Positions 55,327 through 64,000 of a DNA stretch of 64,000 nt are shown one piece after another. Both the position numbers and the translations under genes were made by a program. The notes beneath the pieces are model-generated. The model was not told the origin of the DNA and did not search any database. It was given only the letters and a program-made list of their open reading frames with translations. Each line of letters opens with the position of its first letter. Within the stretch, counting starts at the first letter, position 1. Source of the stretch: Rubrivivax albus (GTDB taxonomy: Bacteria > Pseudomonadota > Gammaproteobacteria > Burkholderiales > Burkholderiaceae_C); assembly GCF_004016515.1 (NCBI RefSeq), contig NZ_SACT01000004.1:248001-312000 (forward strand), read 5' to 3'.

Positions 55327-58300
55327 ATGACGAGCGAGGCGCCGCGTCCCGGCCTGGTGATCCTGCAAGGCAACCGCCTGGAGCGGCTGGCCGAGGCCGT
55401 GTTCGCGTGGCAGGCGCGTCAGCCGCTGCCGCCGCTGCAGGCGGAAACCTTCCTGGTGCAGAGCCACGGCATGGGCGAGTGGGTGAAGATCGCGCTCGCG
55501 CAGCAGCAGGGCATCTGCGCTGCCACATGCGTGGAGCTGCCGGCGCGCTTCTTCTGGCGAGCCTGGCGCGCGGTGCTGGGGCGCGCGGCCGTGCCGGCGT
55601 CACTGCCGCTGGACGAACTGCCGCTGACCTGGCGGCTGATGCAGTCGCTGCCCGGCTGGGCGGCCGACGACCCGGTGCTTGCCCCCGTGGCCGGTTTCCT
55701 GGGTGCCAGCCACGACCCGGCGCGCCGCCTGCAGCTGGCCCAGCGCCTGGCCGACCTGTTCGACCAGTACCAGGTCTACCGGCCCGAATGGCTGGACGCC
55801 TGGGCCGCGGGCCAGGACCACCTCGGGTCCCGGCCCGTGCCCGAGGACCAGTGCTGGCAGCCGGCGCTGTGGCGGCTCCTGGTCGCCGGCCTGCCGCCCG
55901 GTGCCGTGGAGGCCACGCGCGGCCGGCTGCAGGCGCGCTTCACGGCGGCGCTGGCGCAGGGCGGCCCGTTCCCCGGCCTGCCGCCACGCGTGGTGCTCTT
56001 CGGGAGCACCCACCTGCCGCATGGCGTGCTGCAGATGCTCGAAGCCCTGGCGCAGCAGGTGCAGGTGCTGCTGGCCGTGCCCGACCCCTGCCGCTACCAC
56101 TGGGCCGACATCGTCGACGGCCGCGAGCTGCAGCGTGCCGCACGCCGCCGCGCGCTGCGCGACGGGCGTGACCTCGCCACCGTGCCGCTGGCGCAGATGC
56201 ACCTGCACGGCCACCCGCTGCTGGCCGCCTGGGGCCGCCAGGCGCGCGACTTCGTGCGCTCGCTCGACGCCTTCGAAGGGGCCGACCAGCGCGTCGAGCT
56301 CTACGACGACGAGCCAGCCACCACGATGCTTGCGCGTGTGCAGGCCGCCATCCGCGATCTGCAGCCGCCGGCCGAGACCGACCGCACGCCGCCGCCGGCC
56401 GACGACCGCAGCATCGTCTTCCACGTCGCGCACGGCCCGCAGCGCGAGGTGGAGATCCTGCACGACCAGCTGCTGCACCTGCTGGCGCACCCGCCGGCTG
56501 GCACGCCGCTGGCACCGCGCGACATCGTCGTCATGGTGCCCGACATCGAGACCTTCGCCCCCGCCATCCGCGCCGTCTTCGGCCAGCACGGGCGTGGCGA
56601 TGCGCGGCACATCCCCTGGGGGCTCACCGACCGGCCCGACCGCGGCCACGCGCCGTTGCTGGTGGCGCTGGAGTGGGTGCTGGGCCTGCCGCAGCAGCGC
56701 GCCGGCGCCAGCGATCTGCTGGGCCTGCTGGAGGTGCCCGCGGTGGCGCGCCGCTTCGGCCTGGACGCGGCCGACCTACCCACGCTGGCGGCCTGGGTGG
56801 ACGGTGCCGGCATCCGCTGGGGACTGGACGCCGCACAGCGCGACCAGCTCGGCCTGGGCGCGGCCGGCGAGGCCAATACCGCCGCCTTCGGCCTGCGCCG
56901 CATGCTGCTGGGCTACGCCGCCGGCGACGGCCCGGCCTTCGGCGACATCGAGCCCTATGCCGAGGTGGCCGGGCTGGAGGCCGGGCTGGCCGGCACGCTG
57001 GCCGCGCTGCTCGAAGTGCTCGGCACGTGGTGGCGCGAAGCCGCCCGGCCTGCCACGCCCGAGGTCTGGGCGGCGCGCTGCCGGCGCCTGTTGCCGGCCC
57101 TGTTCGAGGCTGCCGACGACGGCGACCGCGCTTTGGTCGCGGCGCTGGACCAGGCGCTGACGCACTGGCTGCAGGCCACCGAGACCGCCGGTTTCGACGC
57201 CGAGCTGCCGCTGCCCGTGCTGCGCGAGGCCTGGCTGGGCGCGCTCGACGCGCCCGGCGGCGGCCAGCGCTTCCGCGCCGGCGGCGTCACCTTCTGCACC
57301 CTGCTGCCGCTGCGCGCCATCCCGTTCGAGGTCGTGTGCCTGCTGGGCATGAACGACGGCGACTACCCGCGCCGCGCGCCGCGCAACGACTTCGACCTGA
57401 TGGCGCTGCCCGGGCAGGCGCGGCCGGGCGACCGCTCGCGCCGCGACGACGACCGCCAGCTGATGCTGGACGCCCTGCTGTCGGCGCGCCGCGTGCTGTA
57501 CGTGTCATGGACCGGCCGCAGCGTGCGCGACAACCAGGCCCTGCCGCCGTCGGTGCTGGTGGCGCAGCTGCGCGACCACCTTGCCGCCGTGTGGGGCGAC
57601 GAAGTGGTCGAGGAACGCACCACCGAACACCCGTTGCAGCCTTTCAGCCGCCGGTACTTCGAGCCCGGTGGCGCCCTGTTCACCTACGCCCGCGAATGGC
57701 GGGCCGCGCACGAGGCACTGCCCGACGAAGCGCCGGCCGCCACGGCGCCACGCGACGAGGGCGCGGCACGGCTGACCCTGGTCGACCTCGCCGCCTTCGT
57801 CCGGAACCCGGTGCAGGCCTGGTGCCGCCACCGGCTGCAGCTGCAGTTCCCGCCGCAGGACGCCGCGGCCGAGGACGACGAACCCTTCGGCGACGACGGC
57901 CTGGAGCGCTGGGGCCTGGGCGACGCGGTGCTGCGGGCCGTGCAGGCGGGGCCCGGCCACGACGACCCGGCCGTGGCCGTGGCCGCGGCGGTGGCACGGC
58001 TGGGCCGTGCCGGTGAGCTGCCGCTGGCCGGGCCGGGCCGCTGGGCGCAGGACCAGTGGGTGCAGACCCTGGCGCCGGCGGTGCGAGCCTGGCAGGCGGC
58101 GACGGCCGACCGGCCGCTGCACGAGACCCCCTGGGCCGTGCACCTGGCGCCCACCGACGCCCCTGCGCTCGACGACGCGCTGCCCGGTCTGCGCCGCGGC
58201 GCCGACGGCAGCGACGGCACCGACGGCCCATGGACCTGGGTGGTGCTGCAGGCCACTCGCCTGGGCGACGGCAGCAAGGACCTGCGCGGCGACAAGCTCG

Positions 58301-58740
58301 TCCTGGCCTGGCTCCAGGCCCTGGCCTGCGCCGCCGCCGGCGTGCCGGCCACCGGCATCGTGATCGCGCCCGACGTGCAGGTGGTGCTGCAGGCCCCGCC
58401 GCAGGACGAGGCGGAGCAGGTGCTGGAGGCGCTGCTGCGCTGCTGGGGCGCGGTGATGGCGTCCGACGAACCCTGGCCCACCGCCGTGCGCACCGGCCTG
58501 GCCTGGTTGGACGACCCGGGCGACCCGGGCACCGCGGCCAAGGTCTACGACGGTGGCGAACAGCAGCGCGGCGAAGGCGAGGAACCCTGCCTCGCACGCC
58601 TGGTTCCAGACTTCGAGACACTGCAGGCGTCGCCACGCTTCGCGGCCATCACCGAGCAGCTGTACGAACCGCTGCGCCACGCGCTGGCCACGTGGGTGAC
58701 CTGGGCGCCGCTCGGCGCCGAGGGGGTGGGTGATGACTGA
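55327..58740 (+). CDS. recC: exodeoxyribonuclease V subunit gamma
   Basis: The 1137-residue RecC subunit scaffolds the RecBCD helicase-nuclease and scans for Chi during double-strand break repair. Family features: LVILQGNRLERLAEAVFAW at the start, FLVQSHGMGEWVKIALA, and VPDIETFAPAIRAVFG in the inactive helicase-like region. LPLRAIPFEVVCLLGMNDGDYPRR lies mid-protein. The ATG at 55327 is used; a GTG two codons earlier is also possible. It overlaps recB by eight bases, so the subunits are coupled. Order recC-recB-recD without ptrA is as in many betaproteobacteria. Confidence 0.96.
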   Translation: MTSEAPRPGLVILQGNRLERLAEAVFAWQARQPLPPLQAETFLVQSHGMGEWVKIALAQQQGICAATCVELPARFFWRAWRAVLGRAAVPASLPLDELPLTWRLMQSLPGWAADDPVLAPVAGFLGASHDPARRLQLAQRLADLFDQYQVYRPEWLDAWAAGQDHLGSRPVPEDQCWQPALWRLLVAGLPPGAVEATRGRLQARFTAALAQGGPFPGLPPRVVLFGSTHLPHGVLQMLEALAQQVQVLLAVPDPCRYHWADIVDGRELQRAARRRALRDGRDLATVPLAQMHLHGHPLLAAWGRQARDFVRSLDAFEGADQRVELYDDEPATTMLARVQAAIRDLQPPAETDRTPPPADDRSIVFHVAHGPQREVEILHDQLLHLLAHPPAGTPLAPRDIVVMVPDIETFAPAIRAVFGQHGRGDARHIPWGLTDRPDRGHAPLLVALEWVLGLPQQRAGASDLLGLLEVPAVARRFGLDAADLPTLAAWVDGAGIRWGLDAAQRDQLGLGAAGEANTAAFGLRRMLLGYAAGDGPAFGDIEPYAEVAGLEAGLAGTLAALLEVLGTWWREAARPATPEVWAARCRRLLPALFEAADDGDRALVAALDQALTHWLQATETAGFDAELPLPVLREAWLGALDAPGGGQRFRAGGVTFCTLLPLRAIPFEVVCLLGMNDGDYPRRAPRNDFDLMALPGQARPGDRSRRDDDRQLMLDALLSARRVLYVSWTGRSVRDNQALPPSVLVAQLRDHLAAVWGDEVVEERTTEHPLQPFSRRYFEPGGALFTYAREWRAAHEALPDEAPAATAPRDEGAARLTLVDLAAFVRNPVQAWCRHRLQLQFPPQDAAAEDDEPFGDDGLERWGLGDAVLRAVQAGPGHDDPAVAVAAAVARLGRAGELPLAGPGRWAQDQWVQTLAPAVRAWQAATADRPLHETPWAVHLAPTDAPALDDALPGLRRGADGSDGTDGPWTWVVLQATRLGDGSKDLRGDKLVLAWLQALACAAAGVPATGIVIAPDVQVVLQAPPQDEAEQVLEALLRCWGAVMASDEPWPTAVRTGLAWLDDPGDPGTAAKVYDGGEQQRGEGEEPCLARLVPDFETLQASPRFAAITEQLYEPLRHALATWVTWAPLGAEGVGDD

Positions 58741-61700
58741 GTCCGTCGCGGCCACCGCGCTCGACCCGCTGACCCTGCCGCTGGAAGGCAGCCGGCTGAT
58801 CGAGGCCAGTGCCGGCACCGGCAAGACCTGGACCATCGCCGCCCTGGTGCTGCGCCTGGTGCTGGGCCATGGCACGCCGGCGCGCAGCGTCGACCAGATC
58901 CTGGTCATGACCTTCACGCGGGCGGCCACCCGCGAGCTGGGCGACCGCATCCGCGCCCGACTGGCGCAGGCGGCCGCCGTCTTCCGCGGCGAAGCCGGTC
59001 CGGGCGACGATGCCTTGCTGCAGGGCCTGCTGGCGGCTTTTCCCGAGGGCGACGCGCGCACGCAGGCCGCCTGGCGCCTGGCCGTGGCCGCCGACGCCAT
59101 GGACGAGGCGGCGGTGCACACCATCGACGCCTGGTGCCAGCGCATGCTGCGCGAGCACGCCTTCGACAGCGGCAGCCTGTTCGACGAAGAACTGCAGGCC
59201 GACGAGGCCGCGCTGCGCGACACCGCGGTGCGCGACGTCTGGCGGCAGCAGGTCTATCCGCTGCAGGGCGATGCGCTGGGCGCGGTGCTGGGGCGCTGGC
59301 CCTCGCCGGCGGCGCTGGCGCAGGCGATCCGGCCGTTGTGGGACGGCGAGCTGCCGGCGGGCGTGGCCACCGGCGCGCTGGCCGACGCCGTGGACCGAGC
59401 GCTGGCCGGCATGCAGGCGCTCAAGGCCGGTTGGGCCGAGCGTGCCGAGGCCATGCTGGCCTGGCTGCGCGGGCAGTGGGCGCGCAAGGACTGCCCGTTC
59501 AACAAGGCCCGCCTGGGCGAGAAGCACACGCCGGGGTGGCTGATAGCCCTGAAGGACTGGGCCGGGTCACCTGGACTCGACCGGCCCGGTCTCAGCGATG
59601 CGGCCCGCCTTCGCCTCACGGATGCCGGGGCGCGCGACGCGCTCAAGGCCGGCTGCACCGTCGACCTGCCGCCCGAGTTCACCGCCTTCGCCGACCTGAT
59701 GGCGGCGCTCCAGGCCTGGCCGGATCCGACCAATGCCCTGCGCGTGAACGCCGCCGCGCTGGCGCGCCAGCGCCTGGCGCAGCTCAAGGCGGCCACCGGC
59801 ACCTTCGGCTTCGCCGACCTGCTGCAGCGCCTGGACGACGCGCTGGACGAGGCCCGCCACGGCGAGCGAGCCCTTCGCCTGCGCGAGCGCATCGTGGCGC
59901 AGTACCCGGTGGCGCTGATCGACGAGTTCCAGGACACCTCGCCGGTGCAGCTGTCGGTGTTCGACCGCCTCTACGACATCGCGCGCGACGACCCCGCCAC
60001 GACGCTGCTGCTGATCGGCGACCCCAAGCAGGCCATCTACGCCTTCCGCGGTGCCGACATCCAGAGCTACCTGCGCGCTCGCCGGGCCACCGCCGGGCGC
60101 CACCACGTGCTGGGCACCAACCACCGCTCGGCCGCCGCGCTGGTGGACGCGGTGAACACGCTGTTCCAGCGCGCCGAGACGCGGCCCGGGGCCGGCGCTT
60201 TCGGCTTCGGCGACGCGCTGCCCTTCGAGCCGGTGCGCGCCCGGGGTCGGGCCGAGCGCCTGGTGGACGCCACCGGGCCGCTGCCTGCCGTCACCTGGGT
60301 GGCCGATGCCACGCCGCGCCTGGCGGGCGAGCACCAGCCGCTGTTCGCCGCGCTGGCGGCAGAACGCATCGTGGCCCTGCTCAACGACCCGCAGACCGGG
60401 TTCCTGCACGAAGACGATGCTTTCCGGCGCCTTCGCCCGGCCGACATCGCGGTGCTCGTGCGCACCGGCCGCGAAGCGCAGACCGTGCGCCAGGCGCTGC
60501 GCCGGCGCGGGCTGGCGTCGGTCTACCTGTCGGACCGCGACTCCGTCTTCGCCACGCCCGAGGCCGCCGATCTGCTGCGCCTGCTGCAGGCCGTGGCCGC
60601 CCCCCGCGACATCCGCCTGGCGCGCGCCGCGCTGGCCACCGCCTTGCTGGCGCGCACGCTGCCGGAGCTGCGCGCCCTGGCCGACGACGACGCGCGCTTC
60701 GACCGCGCTGCCGAGACGCTGCAGGCGCTGCAGCCCGTCTGGCGCCAGCAGGGGGTGCTGGCCATGCTGCGCCGCGCGTTGCACGCCTTCGACCTGCCGG
60801 CGCGCTGGCTGGCGGCGGAAGACGTGGCCGGTGAACGGCGCCTGACCAACGTGCTGCACCTGGCCGAGCTGCTGCAGGCCGCCGCCGGCACGCTGGAGGG
60901 CGAGCCGGCGCTGATCCGCTGGCTGGCGCAGCAGATCGACGGTGACGAGGCCGGCGGCGACGAGCGCGTGCTGCGCCTGGAGAGCGACGCCGACCTGGTG
61001 CAGGTGGTCACCATCCACAAGAGCAAGGGCCTGGAGTACCCGCTGGTCTTTCTGCCCTTCGTGGCCCAGTGCCGGCCGCGCGACGGGCGCGAGCAGCTGC
61101 TGTGGGCGCCGCTGCCCGACGGCGGCCGACGCCTGCTGACCGACCCCACGCCCGACGACTGGGCACAGGCCGACGCCGACCGCCTGCGCGAGGACCTGCG
61201 CCTGCTCTACGTGGCGCTGACGCGGGCGCGCCACGCGCTGTGGGTGGGCATGGCCGCCGCGGCCACGGGCAAGGCGCGCACGCCGCTGTGGCCCCGCAGC
61301 GCCGCCGGGCAGCTGCTGTGCGGCCCGGGCGCCGAGGCCTTCGGCCCGGCGCTGGACGCGCTGGCCGGCCCCGCGGTCGACGTCCAGTGGCTGCCGCCCG
61401 CGGAGACGCCACCGCTGCCCCCGGTGACCCGCCGCCGCGTGCAGGACGCCGATACGCCCCTGGCGCCGGCCCCGCGCTACAGCGTCCAGTTCGACCGCGA
61501 CTGGGCCATCGCCAGCTACTCGGCCCTGGTGCGCGATGCTGGCCGTGGTGTCGTGGCCGGCGTGGCGCAGGAAACGCCTGCGGCACCGCTGCTGCGCGAG
61601 GACGAGCCCGTGGACGCCGCCGCGGTGCCGCGGGGCGCCGACCAGCCGTGGCACCGCTTCCCCCGCGGCGCCTTCGCCGGCAACTTCCTGCACGACCAGC

Positions 61701-62368
61701 TCGAATGGCTGGCGGGCGAGGGCTTTGCGCTCGACGGATCGGCCGACCTGCGCCAGACCCTGCTGCGCCGCTGCGAGCGCCAGGGCTGGGGCCACCGGGC
61801 CGACGACGTGCTCGCCTGGCTGCAGCAGGTCTGCGCCACACCGCTGCCGCCGCTGGGCGTGCCACTGTCTGGCTTGGAGGCGGTGTGGCCGGAGATGGAG
61901 TTCTGGCTGCCCAGCGATGGCCTGGACGCCGGCCGCATCGACGCCCTGTGCCGCGCGCACCTGTGGCCCGGTGCACCGCGGCCCGCGCTGCCGCCGCGCC
62001 GGCTGAGGGGCCTGCTGATGGGCTTTGCCGACCTGGTGATCGAACATGGCGGCCGCTACTGGGTGCTGGACCACAAGAGCAATGCGCTGGGCGGGCGCGA
62101 CGCCGACTACACCGCCGACGCCCTGCAGGCGGCGATGTGCGACCACCGCTACGACGTGCAGGCCGCGCTGTACCTGCTGGCGCTGCACCGGCTGCTGCGC
62201 GCGCGTCTGGGCGCGGCCTATGTGCCGGCCCGGCACCTGGGCGGCGCGGTCTACCTCTTCCTGCGCGGGGTGCAGGGCCCGGCGGCCGGTTGCTGCACGG
62301 TGGCGGCGCCGGTGGCGCTGGTGCAGGCGCTGGACGCGCTGATCGCGCCGGTGGAGGCGGCCTCGTGA
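58733..62368 (+). CDS. recB: exodeoxyribonuclease V subunit beta
   Basis: A 1211-residue 3'-5' helicase and nuclease. SF1 motifs: Walker A EASAGTGKTWT (Lys31), VMTFTRAATRELGDRI, Walker B IDEFQDTSPVQ, LIGDPKQAIYAFRGAD and VVTIHKSKGLEYPLVF. The C-terminal nuclease domain has GNFLHDQLEWLAGEGF, LLMGFADLVIEHGG and the metal-site VLDHKSNALGG. The usual D-Y-K is D-H-K here; the essential Asp and Lys are kept. It overlaps recC upstream, and its TGA overlaps the recD start GTG. Confidence 0.97.
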   Translation: MTESVAATALDPLTLPLEGSRLIEASAGTGKTWTIAALVLRLVLGHGTPARSVDQILVMTFTRAATRELGDRIRARLAQAAAVFRGEAGPGDDALLQGLLAAFPEGDARTQAAWRLAVAADAMDEAAVHTIDAWCQRMLREHAFDSGSLFDEELQADEAALRDTAVRDVWRQQVYPLQGDALGAVLGRWPSPAALAQAIRPLWDGELPAGVATGALADAVDRALAGMQALKAGWAERAEAMLAWLRGQWARKDCPFNKARLGEKHTPGWLIALKDWAGSPGLDRPGLSDAARLRLTDAGARDALKAGCTVDLPPEFTAFADLMAALQAWPDPTNALRVNAAALARQRLAQLKAATGTFGFADLLQRLDDALDEARHGERALRLRERIVAQYPVALIDEFQDTSPVQLSVFDRLYDIARDDPATTLLLIGDPKQAIYAFRGADIQSYLRARRATAGRHHVLGTNHRSAAALVDAVNTLFQRAETRPGAGAFGFGDALPFEPVRARGRAERLVDATGPLPAVTWVADATPRLAGEHQPLFAALAAERIVALLNDPQTGFLHEDDAFRRLRPADIAVLVRTGREAQTVRQALRRRGLASVYLSDRDSVFATPEAADLLRLLQAVAAPRDIRLARAALATALLARTLPELRALADDDARFDRAAETLQALQPVWRQQGVLAMLRRALHAFDLPARWLAAEDVAGERRLTNVLHLAELLQAAAGTLEGEPALIRWLAQQIDGDEAGGDERVLRLESDADLVQVVTIHKSKGLEYPLVFLPFVAQCRPRDGREQLLWAPLPDGGRRLLTDPTPDDWAQADADRLREDLRLLYVALTRARHALWVGMAAAATGKARTPLWPRSAAGQLLCGPGAEAFGPALDALAGPAVDVQWLPPAETPPLPPVTRRRVQDADTPLAPAPRYSVQFDRDWAIASYSALVRDAGRGVVAGVAQETPAAPLLREDEPVDAAAVPRGADQPWHRFPRGAFAGNFLHDQLEWLAGEGFALDGSADLRQTLLRRCERQGWGHRADDVLAWLQQVCATPLPPLGVPLSGLEAVWPEMEFWLPSDGLDAGRIDALCRAHLWPGAPRPALPPRRLRGLLMGFADLVIEHGGRYWVLDHKSNALGGRDADYTADALQAAMCDHRYDVQAALYLLALHRLLRARLGAAYVPARHLGGAVYLFLRGVQGPAAGCCTVAAPVALVQALDALIAPVEAAS

Positions 62369-64000
62369 CCGCCGCTGCCTCGCTCGCCGACCTGGCGGCC
62401 TGGCAGGCCGCCGGCTGGCTGCGCCCGCTGGACGTGGCGCTGGCGCGCTTCCTGCACGACACCGCGCCCACGGCCCCGCCCGACCTGCTGCTGGCCGCGG
62501 CGCTGCTGTCGCGCCTGGAGTCGGCGGGCCACAGCGCGCTGCCGCTGGACGACCTGCCCGGCACCGCCGCCGAACTGCTGGACTGGCCGGCCGAGGCCTT
62601 GAACGCCCTGTCGCAGGCGCTGGCCACCCGGCCGCTGCAGCCGCAGGCCTGGGCCGGCTGTGCGGCGGTCGAGGCCGACCCGCCCGACGACGAGGGCGGA
62701 ACGCCCCTGGTGCTGGCCAATGACCGGCTGGCGCTGCGCCGCCACTGGCGCGACGAAGGTGACATCGCGCGGCAGTTGCGGGCCCGGGCCGCTGCGTCTC
62801 TTCCTGTGGACGAGGCGCAGGCCACCGCGTGGCTGGGCCGCCTGTTCCCGCCGCGCGCCGACGGGGATGTCGACTGGCAGCGCCGTGCCGGCGAGGTGGC
62901 ACTGCGCGGCCGCTTCACGCTGGTCACCGGTGGGCCGGGCACCGGCAAGACCTGGACGGCGGCGCGGCTGCTGGTGCTGCTGCAGGCGCTGCGCGGCCGT
63001 GGTGGGCCCGATGGCCCCCCCGCGCCCTGGCTGCGGGTGGGCCTGGCGGCACCCACCGGCAAGGCGGCGGCGCGGCTGAAGCAGTCCATCCAGCAGGCGC
63101 TGCAGGGCCTGCGCCCGGCGCTCGGGCCGCTGGCCGGCGAGGCGCTGGACCCGTGGGCCGACGCGCTGCCGCCGGCGCGCACGCTGCATGCGCTGCTGGG
63201 CCCTCGGCCGGGCACGCGGCGCTTCCGCCACGACGCGACGAACCCGCTGCCGCTGGACCTGCTGATCGTGGACGAGGCGTCGATGGTGCACCTGGCCCTG
63301 ATGGCGCGGCTGCTGGACGCGCTGCCGTCCACCGCGCGCCTGGTGCTGCTGGGCGACCCCGATCAGCTGGCCTCGGTGGAAGCCGGCGCGGTGCTGGCCG
63401 ACCTGTGCGCCGCCCCGGTGCTGGTGCCGCGCACGGTGGCGCTGCGCGAGAGCCGACGCTTCCAGGGCGCCATCGGCGCGCTGGCGCAGGCCATGCACGG
63501 GGGCGACGGCGCAGCCGCGCTGGCGGCCCTGCGGGGCGATGCGTCCGGCGCGCTGGCGCTGCAGTCCCCGCGCGACGCGACGGCCGTGCTGCCGCTGGCG
63601 GTGCAGGGCTACCGGCCGATGCTGCAGGCACTGCAGGGCCCGGGCACGCCGGCCGAGCGCGCCCGGGCCGCGCTGCAGGCCTTCGAGGCTTTTCGCCTGC
63701 TGTGCGCGCTGCGCGAGGGGCCGTGGGGGGTGGACGGGCTCAACGGCGCCGTCGAACGTGCGCTTGCCGATGCCGGCCTGCTGCGCCGCAGCGGCGAGTG
63801 GTACACCGGCCGACCGGTGATGCTGTCGCGCAACCAGCCGGCGCTGGGCCTGTTCAACGGCGACATCGGCCTGGTGCTGCCCGCGGACGACGGCACGCCG
63901 CGCGCCTGGTTCGCCGAGGGCGAGGCCCTGCATGCGGTGGCCGTGGGCCGTCTCGAGCAGGTGCAGACCGCGTTCGCGATGACGGTGCACAAGAGCCAGG
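62365..64000 (+). CDS. recD: exodeoxyribonuclease V subunit alpha, 3' end outside window
   Basis: The first 545 codons of the 5'-3' helicase subunit. Starts at GTG 62365, which overlaps the recB stop. Walker A is VTGGPGTGKTWT (Lys195), followed by LAAPTGKAAARLKQSIQ, Walker B LLIVDEASMVHLALM and LLGDPDQLASVEAGAVL. The final visible residues are FAMTVHKSQ, motif V/VI of the helicase core, so only a short C-terminal part is missing. It forms the RecBCD complex with the two preceding gene products. Confidence 0.95.
   Translation, partial: MTAAASLADLAAWQAAGWLRPLDVALARFLHDTAPTAPPDLLLAAALLSRLESAGHSALPLDDLPGTAAELLDWPAEALNALSQALATRPLQPQAWAGCAAVEADPPDDEGGTPLVLANDRLALRRHWRDEGDIARQLRARAAASLPVDEAQATAWLGRLFPPRADGDVDWQRRAGEVALRGRFTLVTGGPGTGKTWTAARLLVLLQALRGRGGPDGPPAPWLRVGLAAPTGKAAARLKQSIQQALQGLRPALGPLAGEALDPWADALPPARTLHALLGPRPGTRRFRHDATNPLPLDLLIVDEASMVHLALMARLLDALPSTARLVLLGDPDQLASVEAGAVLADLCAAPVLVPRTVALRESRRFQGAIGALAQAMHGGDGAAALAALRGDASGALALQSPRDATAVLPLAVQGYRPMLQALQGPGTPAERARAALQAFEAFRLLCALREGPWGVDGLNGAVERALADAGLLRRSGEWYTGRPVMLSRNQPALGLFNGDIGLVLPADDGTPRAWFAEGEALHAVAVGRLEQVQTAFAMTVHKSQ

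Overview
This is a GC-rich (visually about 70%) bacterial chromosome segment with almost no spare DNA. Gene content and order point to a Burkholderiales betaproteobacterium, probably of the Rubrivivax/Leptothrix/Sphaerotilaceae or Comamonadaceae neighbourhood (inference from DUF3460-scpA, the DUF1631 gene, the NAGGN osmolyte genes, nirS-type denitrification and recCBD). I cannot name the genus. No rRNA, tRNA, CRISPR array, prophage or insertion sequence was recognised. The only clear mobile element is an intein.

Layout. 1-6.9 kb: a caspase-like fragment, scpA, DUF3460, a CYTH-CHAD protein, a SulP transporter and metG. 6.9-11.6 kb: a complete three-gene set for the osmolyte N-acetylglutaminylglutamine amide (asnO, ngg, M42 peptidase) behind a strong AT-rich promoter. 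11.7-18.6 kb: small metabolic and stress genes (cupin, thioesterase, M14 carboxypeptidase, CWC protein, UspA, hemerythrin, old yellow enzyme, an unknown membrane protein, flavin reductase). 18.7-24.2 kb: a NarL-type two-component system followed by a cyanate/nitrate-family ABC transporter and cyanase. 24.3-28.0 kb: a Zur-like regulator divergent from a zinc uptake operon that ends in a ZrgA-family gene. 28.1-34.6 kb (minus strand): sirB2, nnrS, an adenosylcobalamin-dependent ribonucleotide reductase carrying an intein, and a membrane cNMP-binding protein. 34.8-39.7 kb: fabA-fabB, an acyltransferase and gamma-glutamyltransferase. 39.7-42.5 kb: a gene-poor stretch with a structured repeat, then a DUF1631 gene. 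42.5-54.2 kb: a denitrification island (TonB receptor, nirS, cytochrome c, an unknown exported protein, a Dnr-like regulator, norCBQ, a 4Fe-4S membrane protein, norD and a DUF2249 gene). 54.4-64 kb: a class IV aminotransferase and recC-recB-recD, with recD cut by the window end.

How it fits together. The denitrification genes look like one regulon. Palindromes of the form TTGAAC-N2-GTTCAA lie upstream of nirS, norC, the DUF2249 gene and, imperfectly, the TonB receptor. The Dnr/Fnr-family regulator encoded in the middle has a canonical FNR palindrome (TTGAT-GCGC-ATCAA) upstream of its own gene. This suggests an oxygen-to-nitric-oxide cascade. A related palindrome (TTGCG-N4-CGCAA) precedes nnrS, which appears co-transcribed with the oxygen-independent ribonucleotide reductase. 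That would couple nitric oxide handling to DNA precursor supply during anaerobic growth. The reductase intein sits exactly before the catalytic radical cysteine, so enzyme activity depends absolutely on protein splicing.
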